This document shows, in pieces, positions 18,036-26,997 of a stretch of DNA of 64,000 nucleotides. The translations under genes and the position numbers were made by a program. Under the pieces are notes generated by a model, which was not told the DNA's origin, searched no databases, and worked only from the letters and a program-made list of their open reading frames with translations. The stretch is taken from NCBI RefSeq assembly GCF_900269665.1, contig NZ_LT985361.1, positions 1,452,820 to 1,516,819 on the forward strand, given 5' to 3'. This stretch comes from Nocardia suismassiliense. GTDB lineage: Bacteria; Actinomycetota; Actinomycetes; Mycobacteriales; Mycobacteriaceae. The number at the start of each line of letters is the position of its first letter. The stretch's first letter is position 1.

Positions 18036-18869
18036 TCAGCCGGTGAAGTCGGCGGCGTGCGCCTGCGCCCACTGTTCGAAGGTGCGTGGCGCGCGTCCGG
18101 TGACCTCCTGCACGGTGGGATACAGCGTCGCCTCGTCCAGGGTGCCGTCGGCGAAGAAGCTCAGGAAGGCCTCGACGTAGTGCTGCGGCATGGTCGCGCT
18201 GAGTTCCGCCCTGGTCTCCTCGGTGCTCAGCCCCTGTGCGACCAACGGCCGGCCCAAAGTGGCGGCGAGGATGGCGATTTGGTCGGCGGGCAGCAGGGCC
18301 TGCGGGCCGGTCAGTTCGAGCGTCCGGCCGTTGAGGTCGTCGCCGGTGAGTGCCAGGGCGGCGACGGCGGCGATGTCGGCCGGGTCGATCGCGCCGAACC
18401 GGACCTCGGGGAACTGCACCCGCACCACGTCACCGGCCGCAAGCTGCGGCAGCCAGCGCAGCGCGTTCGACATGAACGAGCGCGGCCGCAGGAACGTGCA
18501 CGCCAGTTCGGATTCGCGCACCGCCCGCTCGGACAGCGTCATGTAGCGGGAGACGGCGTTGTCCAGATCCTGCAGTGCCGCCGAGGCGCTCGACAGCAGC
18601 ACGATCCGTTGCACCCCGGCCTTTTTCGCGCGGTCCAGCAGGTCGGCTTGGTTGTCGTAGCCGGGCAGCAGGAACAGCGCGCGCACCTCGTCGAGGGCGT
18701 CGACCATGGTCTCCGGCCGGTTCAGATCGCCGGTCACCGCCTCGACACCCGCGGGCAGCGTGGCCGTCGCCGGATCGCGCACCAGCGCGCGCACCGGCGC
18801 GCCGGACTCGCTCAGCGCCGTCACCACCTCGCCACCGATGTTTCCGGTGGCGCCGGTTACCAAGATCAT
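18036..18869 (-). CDS. NmrA-like NAD(P)-binding reductase
   Basis: 277 residues from ATG 18869, placed after AGGAAGC. The atypical SDR motif MILVTGATGNIGGEVVTAL sits at the N-terminus. The family has no YxxxK pair. PVRALVRDPATATLP is the usual NADP-binding loop with Arg. The group includes NmrA redox sensors and quinone reductases of the QorB type. It is divergent from an FMN reductase gene 46 bp away, a pairing that fits quinone or flavin redox chemistry. Confidence 0.85.
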   Translation of the reverse strand: MILVTGATGNIGGEVVTALSESGAPVRALVRDPATATLPAGVEAVTGDLNRPETMVDALDEVRALFLLPGYDNQADLLDRAKKAGVQRIVLLSSASAALQDLDNAVSRYMTLSERAVRESELACTFLRPRSFMSNALRWLPQLAAGDVVRVQFPEVRFGAIDPADIAAVAALALTGDDLNGRTLELTGPQALLPADQIAILAATLGRPLVAQGLSTEETRAELSATMPQHYVEAFLSFFADGTLDEATLYPTVQEVTGRAPRTFEQWAQAHAADFTG

Positions 18870-18914
18870 TTTCTGCTTCCTTTCGGCCCGCCCCGCGCGC
18901 GTTAAGCTCACGCG

Positions 18915-19475
18915 ATGGACACTCCGTTGCGGCTCGAGGTCATCGTGGCCAGCGTGCGTCCGGAGCGGTTCGCTCCGGTGGTCGCCGACTGGTTCCTGCG
19001 CACACTACGCGCGCATGACGAGTTCGATACGGGCGTCATAGATCTCGCGGACACCCCACTGCCGACCGACCTCACCGAGACCCCCGAGGTCGCCGACTAC
19101 CGGGCCAGGCTGGCCGCCGCGGACGCCTTCGTCGCGATCACCTCCGAATACAACCATGGCTACCCGGCCTCGCTGAAGACCGCGTTCGACACGGCGAAAC
19201 ACGAATGGCGCGCCAAGCCGATCGGTTTCGTCTCCTACGGCGGACTCTCCGGCGGCCTGCGCGCGGTGGAGCAATTACGTCAGGTGGTGGCCGAGATCCA
19301 CATGGTCTCGATCCGCGAAACCGTCAGCTTCCACCAGGCCAAGAAGCAATTCGACGCCGCAGGACAAACACAGGACGGCGCCGCCATCGACGCCGCCGCC
19401 CGCATGCTCCGCCAGTTGTCCTGGTGGGCAAGGACTTTGCGGGTAGCGCGGAACGTCGACCCTTACCCGGGCTGA
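18915..19475 (+). CDS. NADPH-dependent FMN reductase / quinone reductase
   Basis: 186 residues with the flavodoxin-like FMN_red fold. It has VASVRPERFAPVVADWF at the N-terminal phosphate site, then ADAFVAITSEYNHGYPASLKTAFD, whose EYNHGYP motif is diagnostic. KPIGFVSYGGLSGGLRAVEQLRQV follows. It transfers electrons from NADPH to FMN or quinones in the cytoplasm. It shares a short divergent promoter region with the NmrA-like gene. Confidence 0.92.
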   Translation: MDTPLRLEVIVASVRPERFAPVVADWFLRTLRAHDEFDTGVIDLADTPLPTDLTETPEVADYRARLAAADAFVAITSEYNHGYPASLKTAFDTAKHEWRAKPIGFVSYGGLSGGLRAVEQLRQVVAEIHMVSIRETVSFHQAKKQFDAAGQTQDGAAIDAAARMLRQLSWWARTLRVARNVDPYPG

Positions 19476-19614
19476 TCACAACATCGCGCTGGTTCGCCGC
19501 TATAACCGCGTGTCAGTGCTGCAAGCGGTCGAGGGCCGCGCATTCATCAGCATGCGCCGCGCACGAAATCGCGGGCCACTTCATTACGCGGCGGAACAAA
19601 CTGGTGCGCGGGCG

Positions 19615-21267
19615 TCAGCCGTTAGCGCCGACCGGTGCGCCGCGACGCCCGCGCGGGTGGCCGATGTACGTGGCTTCGCGGGGGATGGAGACCAGGGTGA
19701 GGTCGACCTGTGCGGTGCCGGTGCGCAGGATGACGTGGTTGCCGATCGCCGCGGGCTGGTGGATGGACAGGTCGGGGCGGGTGGCGGGCCAGCCCATCGG
19801 GTCGCCGGTGACGTAGATGGTGGTGACACCCGCGTGCGGGGCGGGCGCGAGCACGCCGTCCACCACGGTGGCGGTGAAACCCGCGTCGGACTGGTGGGTT
19901 TCGACTGCGAGGGTCAGGCGCTCCGGGTTGCCGATGGTGGTGACCAGGTTCTCCCAGGCGTGCGCCCGGTCGGTGCGGATCAGGATGCGTTCGCCGACCG
20001 CGAGCGCGCGGAACACCAATTGCTGTGCGAGATAGAGCTCCCCGGCCACGTAGACGGTCGAGATGCCCGCGCCGACGATGCGGACCGCGACGCCGTTGCC
20101 TTCGTCGTCGGAGCCGATCAGCTGACCGCAGCCGGAGGACGGCAGGTGTAGCGCGTCGATCACGTCGATCGGGTATTCGCTCATCGGGACGGTGGCGTCC
20201 ACGCCGGGCACGGCGAGCGGCAGGTGTGCGAGCAGCCCGTCGCGATGCCTGCCGTTCATCGACACCATGCCCGCGAGTTTGTGGCGCTCCGGCAGTTCCC
20301 GCGCGGTCAGCCGCCATGCCGCACCGATGCTCACCGACTCCGCCGAGCTACCCGGCCGCAGCCGCACCGCCACCGTGGTGCCGCGCGAGGGCGCCACCCA
20401 GAGCTGGGCGAGCAGGTCCGAGCCGAGTCGTTTCGGGTCGACGGCCATGCCGATGTTCACGCTGTTGCCGATTTCGGCGTAGCGCCACCGATGTTCGAGG
20501 GTGCGCGGATCGAAACCGCTGGTGATCTGCAGGACCGCCTTGCGGATTTCCGGTGCGGTCAGGATGCGGGCGTTGCAGTCGGCGTCTTCGAGCGTGCGCA
20601 TGATGCGCTGGGTCGCGATGGTGACCGCGCGCGACGCGCCCTCCGCGCCGCCGCCACGCCGGGCCGCAGCCTCCGGGCACGCGACCGCATCGAAGCTGAT
20701 CGCCAACCAGACGGTGCGATGTGCGGTGGCGGGCAGCGGCCCGAGCAGCGATTCGTAGATCTTGCCCGCGGGGGTGCCGGACCGGCTGCGATGACCGTGG
20801 CTGACGATGTCGATGCCGCTGAGCAGGATGTCATGCTGATTCAGGCATTTCGCCAGTTCCGGCAGCGGCAGCAGGTGCGAGGCGTGCACGGTGTTGCGGG
20901 CGATACGGGTGAGCCCGCCGGGAGGGGCGAGCACCTCGACGACCGTCACGACTCGGCTGCCATCCCAGTACAGCCCGAGCGAGCGTCCGTCCGCGCCGCG
21001 GAAGTCGACGGTCTGGCCGATCGTGTAGTCCCGCTTGGTGAGGTAGCGCCACCAGGTGGCGATCCAATCGAGCACGGTGCGTTTGGCGATCGGAATCAGC
21101 GGAATCAGTGCGACGACGATGCCCACCCCGAGGGCAATCAGCGGTTGCAGGCCGGCAATCAACGCCACCGCCCCCGCGATGAAGCCGATCACCTGCGCAA
21201 TCAATAGATTCTGCAGTGAGATTCGGCCAAGGAGCGGCCGTGGTCCCGCCCCGGCAGGTTCCGCCAT
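19615..21267 (-). CDS. eccE: Type VII secretion protein EccE-like
   Basis: 550 residues from ATG behind GGGGGAC. Two membrane helices lie at about 20-60 (LLIAQVIGFIAGAVALIAGL, then ALGVGIVVALIPLIPIA), followed by a large C-terminal domain. This is the layout of EccE, which lines the edge of the ESX membrane complex with EccB, EccC and EccD. It diverges from eccB 111 bp away, and that position supports the call. M. tuberculosis ESX-4 has no eccE, while ESX-4 loci of nocardiae and some non-tuberculous mycobacteria do. Confidence 0.8.
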   Translation of the reverse strand: MAEPAGAGPRPLLGRISLQNLLIAQVIGFIAGAVALIAGLQPLIALGVGIVVALIPLIPIAKRTVLDWIATWWRYLTKRDYTIGQTVDFRGADGRSLGLYWDGSRVVTVVEVLAPPGGLTRIARNTVHASHLLPLPELAKCLNQHDILLSGIDIVSHGHRSRSGTPAGKIYESLLGPLPATAHRTVWLAISFDAVACPEAAARRGGGAEGASRAVTIATQRIMRTLEDADCNARILTAPEIRKAVLQITSGFDPRTLEHRWRYAEIGNSVNIGMAVDPKRLGSDLLAQLWVAPSRGTTVAVRLRPGSSAESVSIGAAWRLTARELPERHKLAGMVSMNGRHRDGLLAHLPLAVPGVDATVPMSEYPIDVIDALHLPSSGCGQLIGSDDEGNGVAVRIVGAGISTVYVAGELYLAQQLVFRALAVGERILIRTDRAHAWENLVTTIGNPERLTLAVETHQSDAGFTATVVDGVLAPAPHAGVTTIYVTGDPMGWPATRPDLSIHQPAAIGNHVILRTGTAQVDLTLVSIPREATYIGHPRGRRGAPVGANG

Positions 21268-21378
21268 CGTCGTCCCCCAAGTACCCGGTGTCGGCCCATA
21301 ATAGTGGGCGAGCTGAACAAGAGTCCTCGGGAACTGTACTGTGTTGCGCGAATGTGAGCACTGTTCGGGGGAGGAATA

Positions 21379-22866
21379 ATGCCTTCAAAACCCACCACTC
21401 GGTGGCAGGTGAGCGGCTACCGTTTTCTGGTTCGCCGGATGGAGCATGCGCTGGTCCGCCGGGACGTGCGGATGCTGCACGACCCGATGCGCTCGCAGTC
21501 GCGTGCGTACGCGGTCGGCCTCATCTTGGCGATCGTCGTATTGGCAGGTTGCGGCGTCCTCGCACTGCTGCGACCGCAAGCCAAGATCGACAACAGCAAG
21601 ATCCTGATCGCCAAGGAGTCCGGCGGCGTCTACGTGGTGATCGGCGATGTCGTGCACCCGACCCTCAACCTGGCCTCGGCCCGGCTGGCCGCCGGTGACG
21701 CGTCCAAGCCTGCGGTCGTCAAGGATTCCGAGCTGGGTAAGAAGCCGCGCGGCCAGCTGATCGGCATCCCCGGCGCGCCTGGTTCGCTGATCTTCGACAA
21801 AGCAGGCAAAGGGCGGGCCTGGACCGTCTGTGATTCGTTGAAGGCGGACGGCAGCGACGACCGCAGCACGTCGGTGTTGATCGGCGACCTCGAACTCGGC
21901 GACAAAGCCTCGGAAATGGGGAACGACAAGGCGCTGCTGGTCAAGGGCAAGAGCGCGACCTACCTCGTGTGGAACAAGACGCGTGCCCGGGTCGACATGA
22001 ACGACCCGTCCGTCACCGGCCCATTGAAGATCCGCGGGGCAACGCCGCGACCCATCAGTGAAGGGCTGCTGAATTCCATTCCCGAAGTGAATCCGATCGT
22101 GCCGCCGAAGATCGATGATCCGGGTGGGCAGCCCGACGGGTACTCGATCAACAATCTGAAGATCGGCACCGTAGTTCAACTGGCAGGTAAAGCTGATCAG
22201 AATTACGTGATCCTGCGCGACGGACTGCAGCAGATCAATCCGCTGACCGCCGAAATTGTCCGCAGTTCGCAGCCGAACCCGGACCACAACACGGCAATCG
22301 GCGATTTCGAGGCCAACCACGCGCGCCCGTCGAAGGCGCTGAAGGTGGACACGTACCCGGCCGCCGCGCCGACGATCGTCCAGGCCAATTCCCGTCCGGT
22401 CAGTTGCTTGTCGTGGAAGCCGATCCCCGGCGCGGCGGGTAATGCCGACGTCGCCGTGCGCGCGACCTTGTCGGTGATCGACGCCAGCGACCTGCCGATG
22501 TCGAGCAGTGCCAAGCTGGTGTCGCTCGCCCAGGCCGACGGCAAGGGGGACAACGTCGACTCGGTGTACTTCAAGCCCGGCTCGGGCGCCTTCGTGCAGA
22601 CCACCGGCATCGAACCGGACAGCCGCCGCAAGGACAGCATGTTCTACGTGTCCGACACCGGTGTCCGCTACGGCATCAAGAACAACGATGCGGCGAAAGC
22701 GCTTGGTATGGACCCGGAATCGGGCGTGACGCCGGAACCCGCGCCATGGCCGATCGTGGGTCTGCTCGCCGGTGGGCCGACCATGGGCCGCGAGGAAGCC
22801 ATGGTCGCGCACGACGGCGTCGCCCCTGATCCGAACCCGGCCAAGCAACCCGTCGCCGCCAAGTAG
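21379..22866 (+). CDS. eccB: Type VII secretion protein EccB
   Basis: 495 residues. A basic cytoplasmic N-terminus has the EccB signature TTRWQVSGYRFLVRRMEHAL. One membrane helix (about 44-64) is followed by a periplasmic domain with the core repeats (GGVYVVIGDVVHPTLNLASARL, then RGQLIGIPGAP) and paired cysteines. EccB forms the periplasmic part of the ESX pore complex. The start follows GGGGGAGGAATA. The C-terminus runs up to the convergent potassium channel gene with a 4-bp gap. By synteny it is EccB4. Confidence 0.95.
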   Translation: MPSKPTTRWQVSGYRFLVRRMEHALVRRDVRMLHDPMRSQSRAYAVGLILAIVVLAGCGVLALLRPQAKIDNSKILIAKESGGVYVVIGDVVHPTLNLASARLAAGDASKPAVVKDSELGKKPRGQLIGIPGAPGSLIFDKAGKGRAWTVCDSLKADGSDDRSTSVLIGDLELGDKASEMGNDKALLVKGKSATYLVWNKTRARVDMNDPSVTGPLKIRGATPRPISEGLLNSIPEVNPIVPPKIDDPGGQPDGYSINNLKIGTVVQLAGKADQNYVILRDGLQQINPLTAEIVRSSQPNPDHNTAIGDFEANHARPSKALKVDTYPAAAPTIVQANSRPVSCLSWKPIPGAAGNADVAVRATLSVIDASDLPMSSSAKLVSLAQADGKGDNVDSVYFKPGSGAFVQTTGIEPDSRRKDSMFYVSDTGVRYGIKNNDAAKALGMDPESGVTPEPAPWPIVGLLAGGPTMGREEAMVAHDGVAPDPNPAKQPVAAK

Positions 22867-22870
22867 TCGG

Positions 22871-23671
22871 CTAACGACCGTCCGCGACAACGGCATTCGA
22901 GCCGTCGGAGTTGTCCTGCAATGCGGCAACTTCGGCGCGCAACGAACGCAGCTCCTCGACCAGTACACCGATCTCCCGATCCGTGCGGTCGGCGGTCTCC
23001 TCGGCGGCCTTCAGCTGATCGATCACCCAGCTGGTCGTGGTGCCGATGGCGAAGGAGATCAGGCCGATGCCGAAGGTCATCAGCACCAGGGAGATCAGTC
23101 GGCCTTCCACGGTGACCGGGTAAACGTCGCCGTAGCCGACCGTGGTGACCGAGACCGCCGACCACCACAGGGCGTCACCGAAGCTCAGCACCTTGCTGCC
23201 TTCTGCCCCGTATTCGGCGTCGAAGAAAGCCAGGCTGCACAGGAAGAGCACCAGGATCGAACTGGTTCCGACGAACACCGACAGGCGCGACCGTTGAGTC
23301 AGCGATTGCCGGTTCAGGGTGCCGAGCACCAGCACCGCGGCGCGCACCAGCCGTAGCGGGCGAAACGGTGGAATCAGCACGATCAGCAGCTCCACGGGAT
23401 GGGTGCGCAAGAACTCCCACCGGCGAGTGGACAAGGCAAATCGCGTCCCGAAGTCGATAGCGAACAAAGCCCAGATCGCAATGTCGACCCGGCTGAGCCA
23501 AGCGTCCAGCTGTGGCGAGGCGCCGGTATCCAGCACGTACCAGGCGTAGACGACGAGAAATAGCACGGCGAGCAGCATCATCGGCACGCCGGTGGCCTGC
23601 TCCCACGCCTCTCGCCGGCTCAACCCCTCGGTATCGGGCGGGCCGTCGGGTGCTTGTTCTTGCTGCTTCAT
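22871..23671 (-). CDS. Voltage-gated-like potassium channel
   Basis: 266 residues. Helices S1-S6 can be traced from about residue 30 to 215. An S4-like stretch with spaced arginines (FRPLRLVRAAVLV) starts near 103. The pore carries the potassium filter TVGYGD at 177-182. The C-terminal ~45 residues form an acidic coiled coil likely to tetramerise. It lies between eccB and mycP, an unusual guest in an ESX locus. Only four bases separate its stop from the eccB stop. Confidence 0.9.
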   Translation of the reverse strand: MKQQEQAPDGPPDTEGLSRREAWEQATGVPMMLLAVLFLVVYAWYVLDTGASPQLDAWLSRVDIAIWALFAIDFGTRFALSTRRWEFLRTHPVELLIVLIPPFRPLRLVRAAVLVLGTLNRQSLTQRSRLSVFVGTSSILVLFLCSLAFFDAEYGAEGSKVLSFGDALWWSAVSVTTVGYGDVYPVTVEGRLISLVLMTFGIGLISFAIGTTTSWVIDQLKAAEETADRTDREIGVLVEELRSLRAEVAALQDNSDGSNAVVADGR

Positions 23672-23843
23672 GGGAACTACCTGCGTCGATCGGATCCGGC
23701 ACCTTATGTACCGCGGTTCGCTGTGCAGACGCTACATGCCGTGCAGTCATTGTTCGGTCGAACCCGCGAGTCGCCGATCCGAGCCTTCTTCGCCGAAGGG
23801 ACACGATCGGATCCGAAAATTAGCAACCCAGATCGGTTGATCA

Positions 23844-23876
23844 GAAGGGCCTCAGCGGAATTCGCTGAGGCCCTTC
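23844..23876. terminator. Hairpin downstream of mycP
   Basis: A perfect 14-bp stem (GAAGGGCCTCAGCG / CGCTGAGGCCCTTC) around GAATT, four bases beyond the mycP stop. It probably ends the eccD-mycP transcript. Confidence 0.8.
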
Positions 23877-23879
23877 GGC

Positions 23880-25295
23880 TTACATATCGTCGCCGGTGAC
23901 GCCGAATCTACGGCGGATCGGGAAAGACGCGAGCATGCCGAGCGTGAGCAGGATCGCGACTGTTGCGCTGCCGACCAGGGCGATATTGCGGGCTCGGTTG
24001 TCCGGCGGTGGTAAGGGAGCCGGGACCGCGAGTTGCATGCTGCGGGGGCTGGTCGGCTGTTTCGGTGGCAGACTGGGCGGGACCTCGTTGGTCAGCGCGG
24101 CTACGGGGTCGACGGCGCCGTAACCGACATACGGATTCCAGCCCTCAGCGGGTGCGTGCGCGGTGGCTTGGATGCGTTTGATTACTTCCAGCGGGGTCAG
24201 CTCGGGAAAGCGGGCGCGCACGAGCGCGACGACACCGGCGACGTACGGCGCGGCGAAGCTGGTGCCTTTCAGTGGCGTGACACCACCTTGTTGATTGACG
24301 AAACCGGTGATGGTGCCGGTGCCGCGGGCATCGAGGGACACGATGTCCTCACCGGGCGCTGCCACACCTACCCACGGTCCGGGCACACTGAAAGCCGACG
24401 GTTGCCCGTTGCGGTCGATGGAGCCGACGGTGAGGACGTAGTCGTCGTAGCGAGCGGGGGTGACGTTGGTGCTCAGGTTCTTCCAGAGGTCACCGCTCGG
24501 GTTGAGCGGATTGAGCCCGGGGTTGCCTGCATTGCAATTCTGTTCCTTGTTACCTGCTGCGACCACGACGACGGCGTTGCGCTCGAGCGTGGCGTATCGC
24601 AGTGCGGCGCCCAGCGGTCCGTCGGCGGGATTGTAGGAACCGTCGGTGCACAGGACCAGCGAGATATTGATTACCGTCGCGCCCCAGTCCGCTGCTCGCC
24701 GGACCGCGGAGGCCAGCGCGTTGATGTCGCCATAGCCGTCGGGTTGATCCTCGGGTCGCTGTTCGCCGGACCGGCCCTCTCGCTGGAACACTTTGCTGGT
24801 CTGCCGGATCGTCAAGATTCGCGCATCGGGCGCTACCCCGGAAAAGCCTTGGTCAGCAACGTGTTTCGCACCGATGATGCCGGCGACGACGGTGCCGTGC
24901 CCATCGCAGTCGCTGGTCCCGTCACCGCCTTCGGCCACGTAGTCACCACCGGCATCGAGGTCGGGCAGGCGTGGATGGCGCGAAACGCCGGTATCGATGA
25001 CCGCAACCAGCTGTCCCGCGCCCCGGGAGAAATCCCAGGCGCGTGGCAGATCAAGTGCCAGCTGCGGTGCGGGAGTGGCGAGGCCTTCTCCGCCCTGCTG
25101 AGTGCTCACGCATGGGGTGTTGGACTTCTGTTCGGTCTTGTCCGGCGGCCGTGCCGGGTCACCGGGCGGCAGTAATGCCGGATTGACCGGCGGCGGCCGA
25201 TCAGCATGTGCCACACCCTGACTCGTTCCCACCCCGAACGAGACACTCAGTGCGAGCACCGCCGCTGCCGCACCGGTGCGCAGGATCCGGTTCAC
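23880..25295 (-). CDS. mycP: Type VII secretion mycosin (subtilisin-like protease) MycP
   Basis: 471 residues from GTG 25295, which overlaps the eccD stop (GTGA). A signal peptide (about 1-32) precedes a proline-rich N-terminal extension. The catalytic triad is D101 (AVIDTGVSRH), H133 (DGHGTVVAG) and S346 (GTSFAAPYVAG), with oxyanion Asn249. A C-terminal helix (IALVGSATVAILLTLGMLAS) anchors it in the membrane, with a short basic cytoplasmic tail. Mycosins are required for stability of the ESX complex and cleave some substrates. By synteny it is MycP4. Confidence 0.96.
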   Translation of the reverse strand: MNRILRTGAAAAVLALSVSFGVGTSQGVAHADRPPPVNPALLPPGDPARPPDKTEQKSNTPCVSTQQGGEGLATPAPQLALDLPRAWDFSRGAGQLVAVIDTGVSRHPRLPDLDAGGDYVAEGGDGTSDCDGHGTVVAGIIGAKHVADQGFSGVAPDARILTIRQTSKVFQREGRSGEQRPEDQPDGYGDINALASAVRRAADWGATVINISLVLCTDGSYNPADGPLGAALRYATLERNAVVVVAAGNKEQNCNAGNPGLNPLNPSGDLWKNLSTNVTPARYDDYVLTVGSIDRNGQPSAFSVPGPWVGVAAPGEDIVSLDARGTGTITGFVNQQGGVTPLKGTSFAAPYVAGVVALVRARFPELTPLEVIKRIQATAHAPAEGWNPYVGYGAVDPVAALTNEVPPSLPPKQPTSPRSMQLAVPAPLPPPDNRARNIALVGSATVAILLTLGMLASFPIRRRFGVTGDDM

Positions 25296-26758
25296 AGCCC
25301 GCGGACGAGGGAGTAGAGGCTGGCCACCCAGAAAACCAGGGGGAGGACGGCGGCTACGAAGGCGTATTCGAGCAGTTCGACGCCGCGGCGCATCGGCGGG
25401 GTGGCCGACTGGTTCGGGATGATGATGCCGAGGATCAGGGCTGCGATGAGGATGACCATGGCGGCGCCGAAGACGGCGAGGGGCTGGTCCATCGCGAAAC
25501 CGGCACCCAGCAACATGATCAGCACGATGCCCGCGCCACCCGCGATGAGTACGACGGCTTGTTCGGCGCCCGCGTAGGTGCGGCTGCGGAACATCAGGAC
25601 GACCGCGCAGACCAGGGCGAGCGCGATGCCTTGCCAGTACGGGTTCTCGGCTTCCGGGTCGGTGCTGGCGAGCGCGCCGACGACGGTGACCAGGGTGGTG
25701 GCGGCGACCAGGCCGGCCAGGTACATGCGGGCCCGCTCGGACTTCACCCGCAGTGCCTCCATGGTCGGCAGCGCGCGGTGATCGTCGGGGTCGTCTTCGG
25801 TGGGGTCGATCGGGGTGCCGGGTGAAGGGACCGGTGGCAGCGGCAGTTTGGCCAGCAGCATCGAGATTCGTGGTGCCAGGGCGAGGCCGGCGAGTCCGAG
25901 GGCCGCGGCACCCGCGCCGATGGCGCGTTCCGGTTGCCCGGTGAGCATCCCGACCAGGGCGGCGGGCACCGCGTAGAGCGCGAGGGTGGCCGAACCGATG
26001 AACAGCGCGAGGCCGACGCCGCTGACCCGCCACGCCAAAACCGCGGTGGCGCCGAACAATACGGCGCCGAGCAGGATGTGCGGCCAGCCGTAGTGATCGG
26101 GTACGTAGAGCATGCCCGCGGTCAACGCGGGTGGCAGCGCGCAGCCGCCGAGCACCAGCGCGGTGGAGGTGTCGCCGTACATCCGGCTGAGCACCATGGA
26201 CGCGATGACGAGCAGGATCGCGACGGCGAGCGCGACCGAACCGCTGACCCAGGAGGGCAGGGCATCGGGCGAGAGCAGCAGACCGAGACAGCCGACGAGC
26301 ATGGTGAGCGTGGCGAGCACCGAACCGGTGATGCGCGCGACCTTCGGAGTCCAGCTGCGGTAATGGTCGGTGTCGGCGATCGCGACGTTGTACATGATGT
26401 CGTCGAACAGCGGCGTCGGCGCGGTATGCGAGGCACTCTCCAGCATCAGCAGCTCGCCGTCGCGGACACCGTGCTCGCCGAGGCTCAGCGAATTGGAGAA
26501 GGGGGGATGACCGATTCGGGCGAGCACCCACTCGGCCGGCTCGAAGCGCTCGCCTTCGTTGTCGAAGTCGTTGGTGCGGCTGTGTTGTGCGACCATGTCG
26601 ACGACACTCGGGATCACCAGGGCAACGGGCACGTCGACCGGGATCGCCATATCTACCTGGGTGTGTTTGGCGAGAATCGTCACCCTGGCGAGATCTGGTG
26701 CGCGGACGATGCCGTGCGCGGAGTTTTCATCGATGTGGTCAAGTCGCGCGTGCGTCAA
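25292..26758 (-). CDS. eccD: Type VII secretion integral membrane protein EccD
   Basis: 488 residues. A ubiquitin-like (YukD) cytoplasmic domain (about 18-100) precedes eleven hydrophobic helices from about residue 135 to the end, the normal EccD layout. EccD dimers form the membrane vestibule of the ESX pore. The only start retaining the full ubiquitin-like domain is TTG 26758, with GGGGGAAG just upstream. Its stop overlaps mycP by four bases, so the two are translationally coupled. It is divergent from eccC. Confidence 0.93.
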   Translation of the reverse strand: MTHARLDHIDENSAHGIVRAPDLARVTILAKHTQVDMAIPVDVPVALVIPSVVDMVAQHSRTNDFDNEGERFEPAEWVLARIGHPPFSNSLSLGEHGVRDGELLMLESASHTAPTPLFDDIMYNVAIADTDHYRSWTPKVARITGSVLATLTMLVGCLGLLLSPDALPSWVSGSVALAVAILLVIASMVLSRMYGDTSTALVLGGCALPPALTAGMLYVPDHYGWPHILLGAVLFGATAVLAWRVSGVGLALFIGSATLALYAVPAALVGMLTGQPERAIGAGAAALGLAGLALAPRISMLLAKLPLPPVPSPGTPIDPTEDDPDDHRALPTMEALRVKSERARMYLAGLVAATTLVTVVGALASTDPEAENPYWQGIALALVCAVVLMFRSRTYAGAEQAVVLIAGGAGIVLIMLLGAGFAMDQPLAVFGAAMVILIAALILGIIIPNQSATPPMRRGVELLEYAFVAAVLPLVFWVASLYSLVRGL

Positions 26759-26997
26759 GCTTCCCCCAACTCGTCTTCTACCTCGTATTTTCGCAAACTC
26801 GAGAGCCGACGTCGAGTTTGCGAACCCACGTTTCGGGCAGCAGAATGCTGGTCGAACTGTACGACATGTGCGCTGCTGCCTCTACACTGAGCCGGAATCA
26901 CAGCAGTCGAGGAGGGGGATTCTCGCACCATGAGGGAGCGTCGCGTCCGAATCATGTGCCAGCGCATTCCGGCGCCGAGCGGTAGCGAGGTGCGGGA
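26759..26997. promoter_or_regulatory. Divergent promoter region of eccD-mycP and eccC
   Basis: 239 bp without a gene between two oppositely oriented T7SS operons; both promoters must lie here. I cannot assign -10/-35 boxes with confidence. Confidence 0.45.

Noticed and set aside
23880..26531. 883-residue version of mycP with an N-terminal Arg-rich part
   Set aside because: The extra part overlaps eccD out of frame; the mycosin signal peptide starts at GTG 25295.
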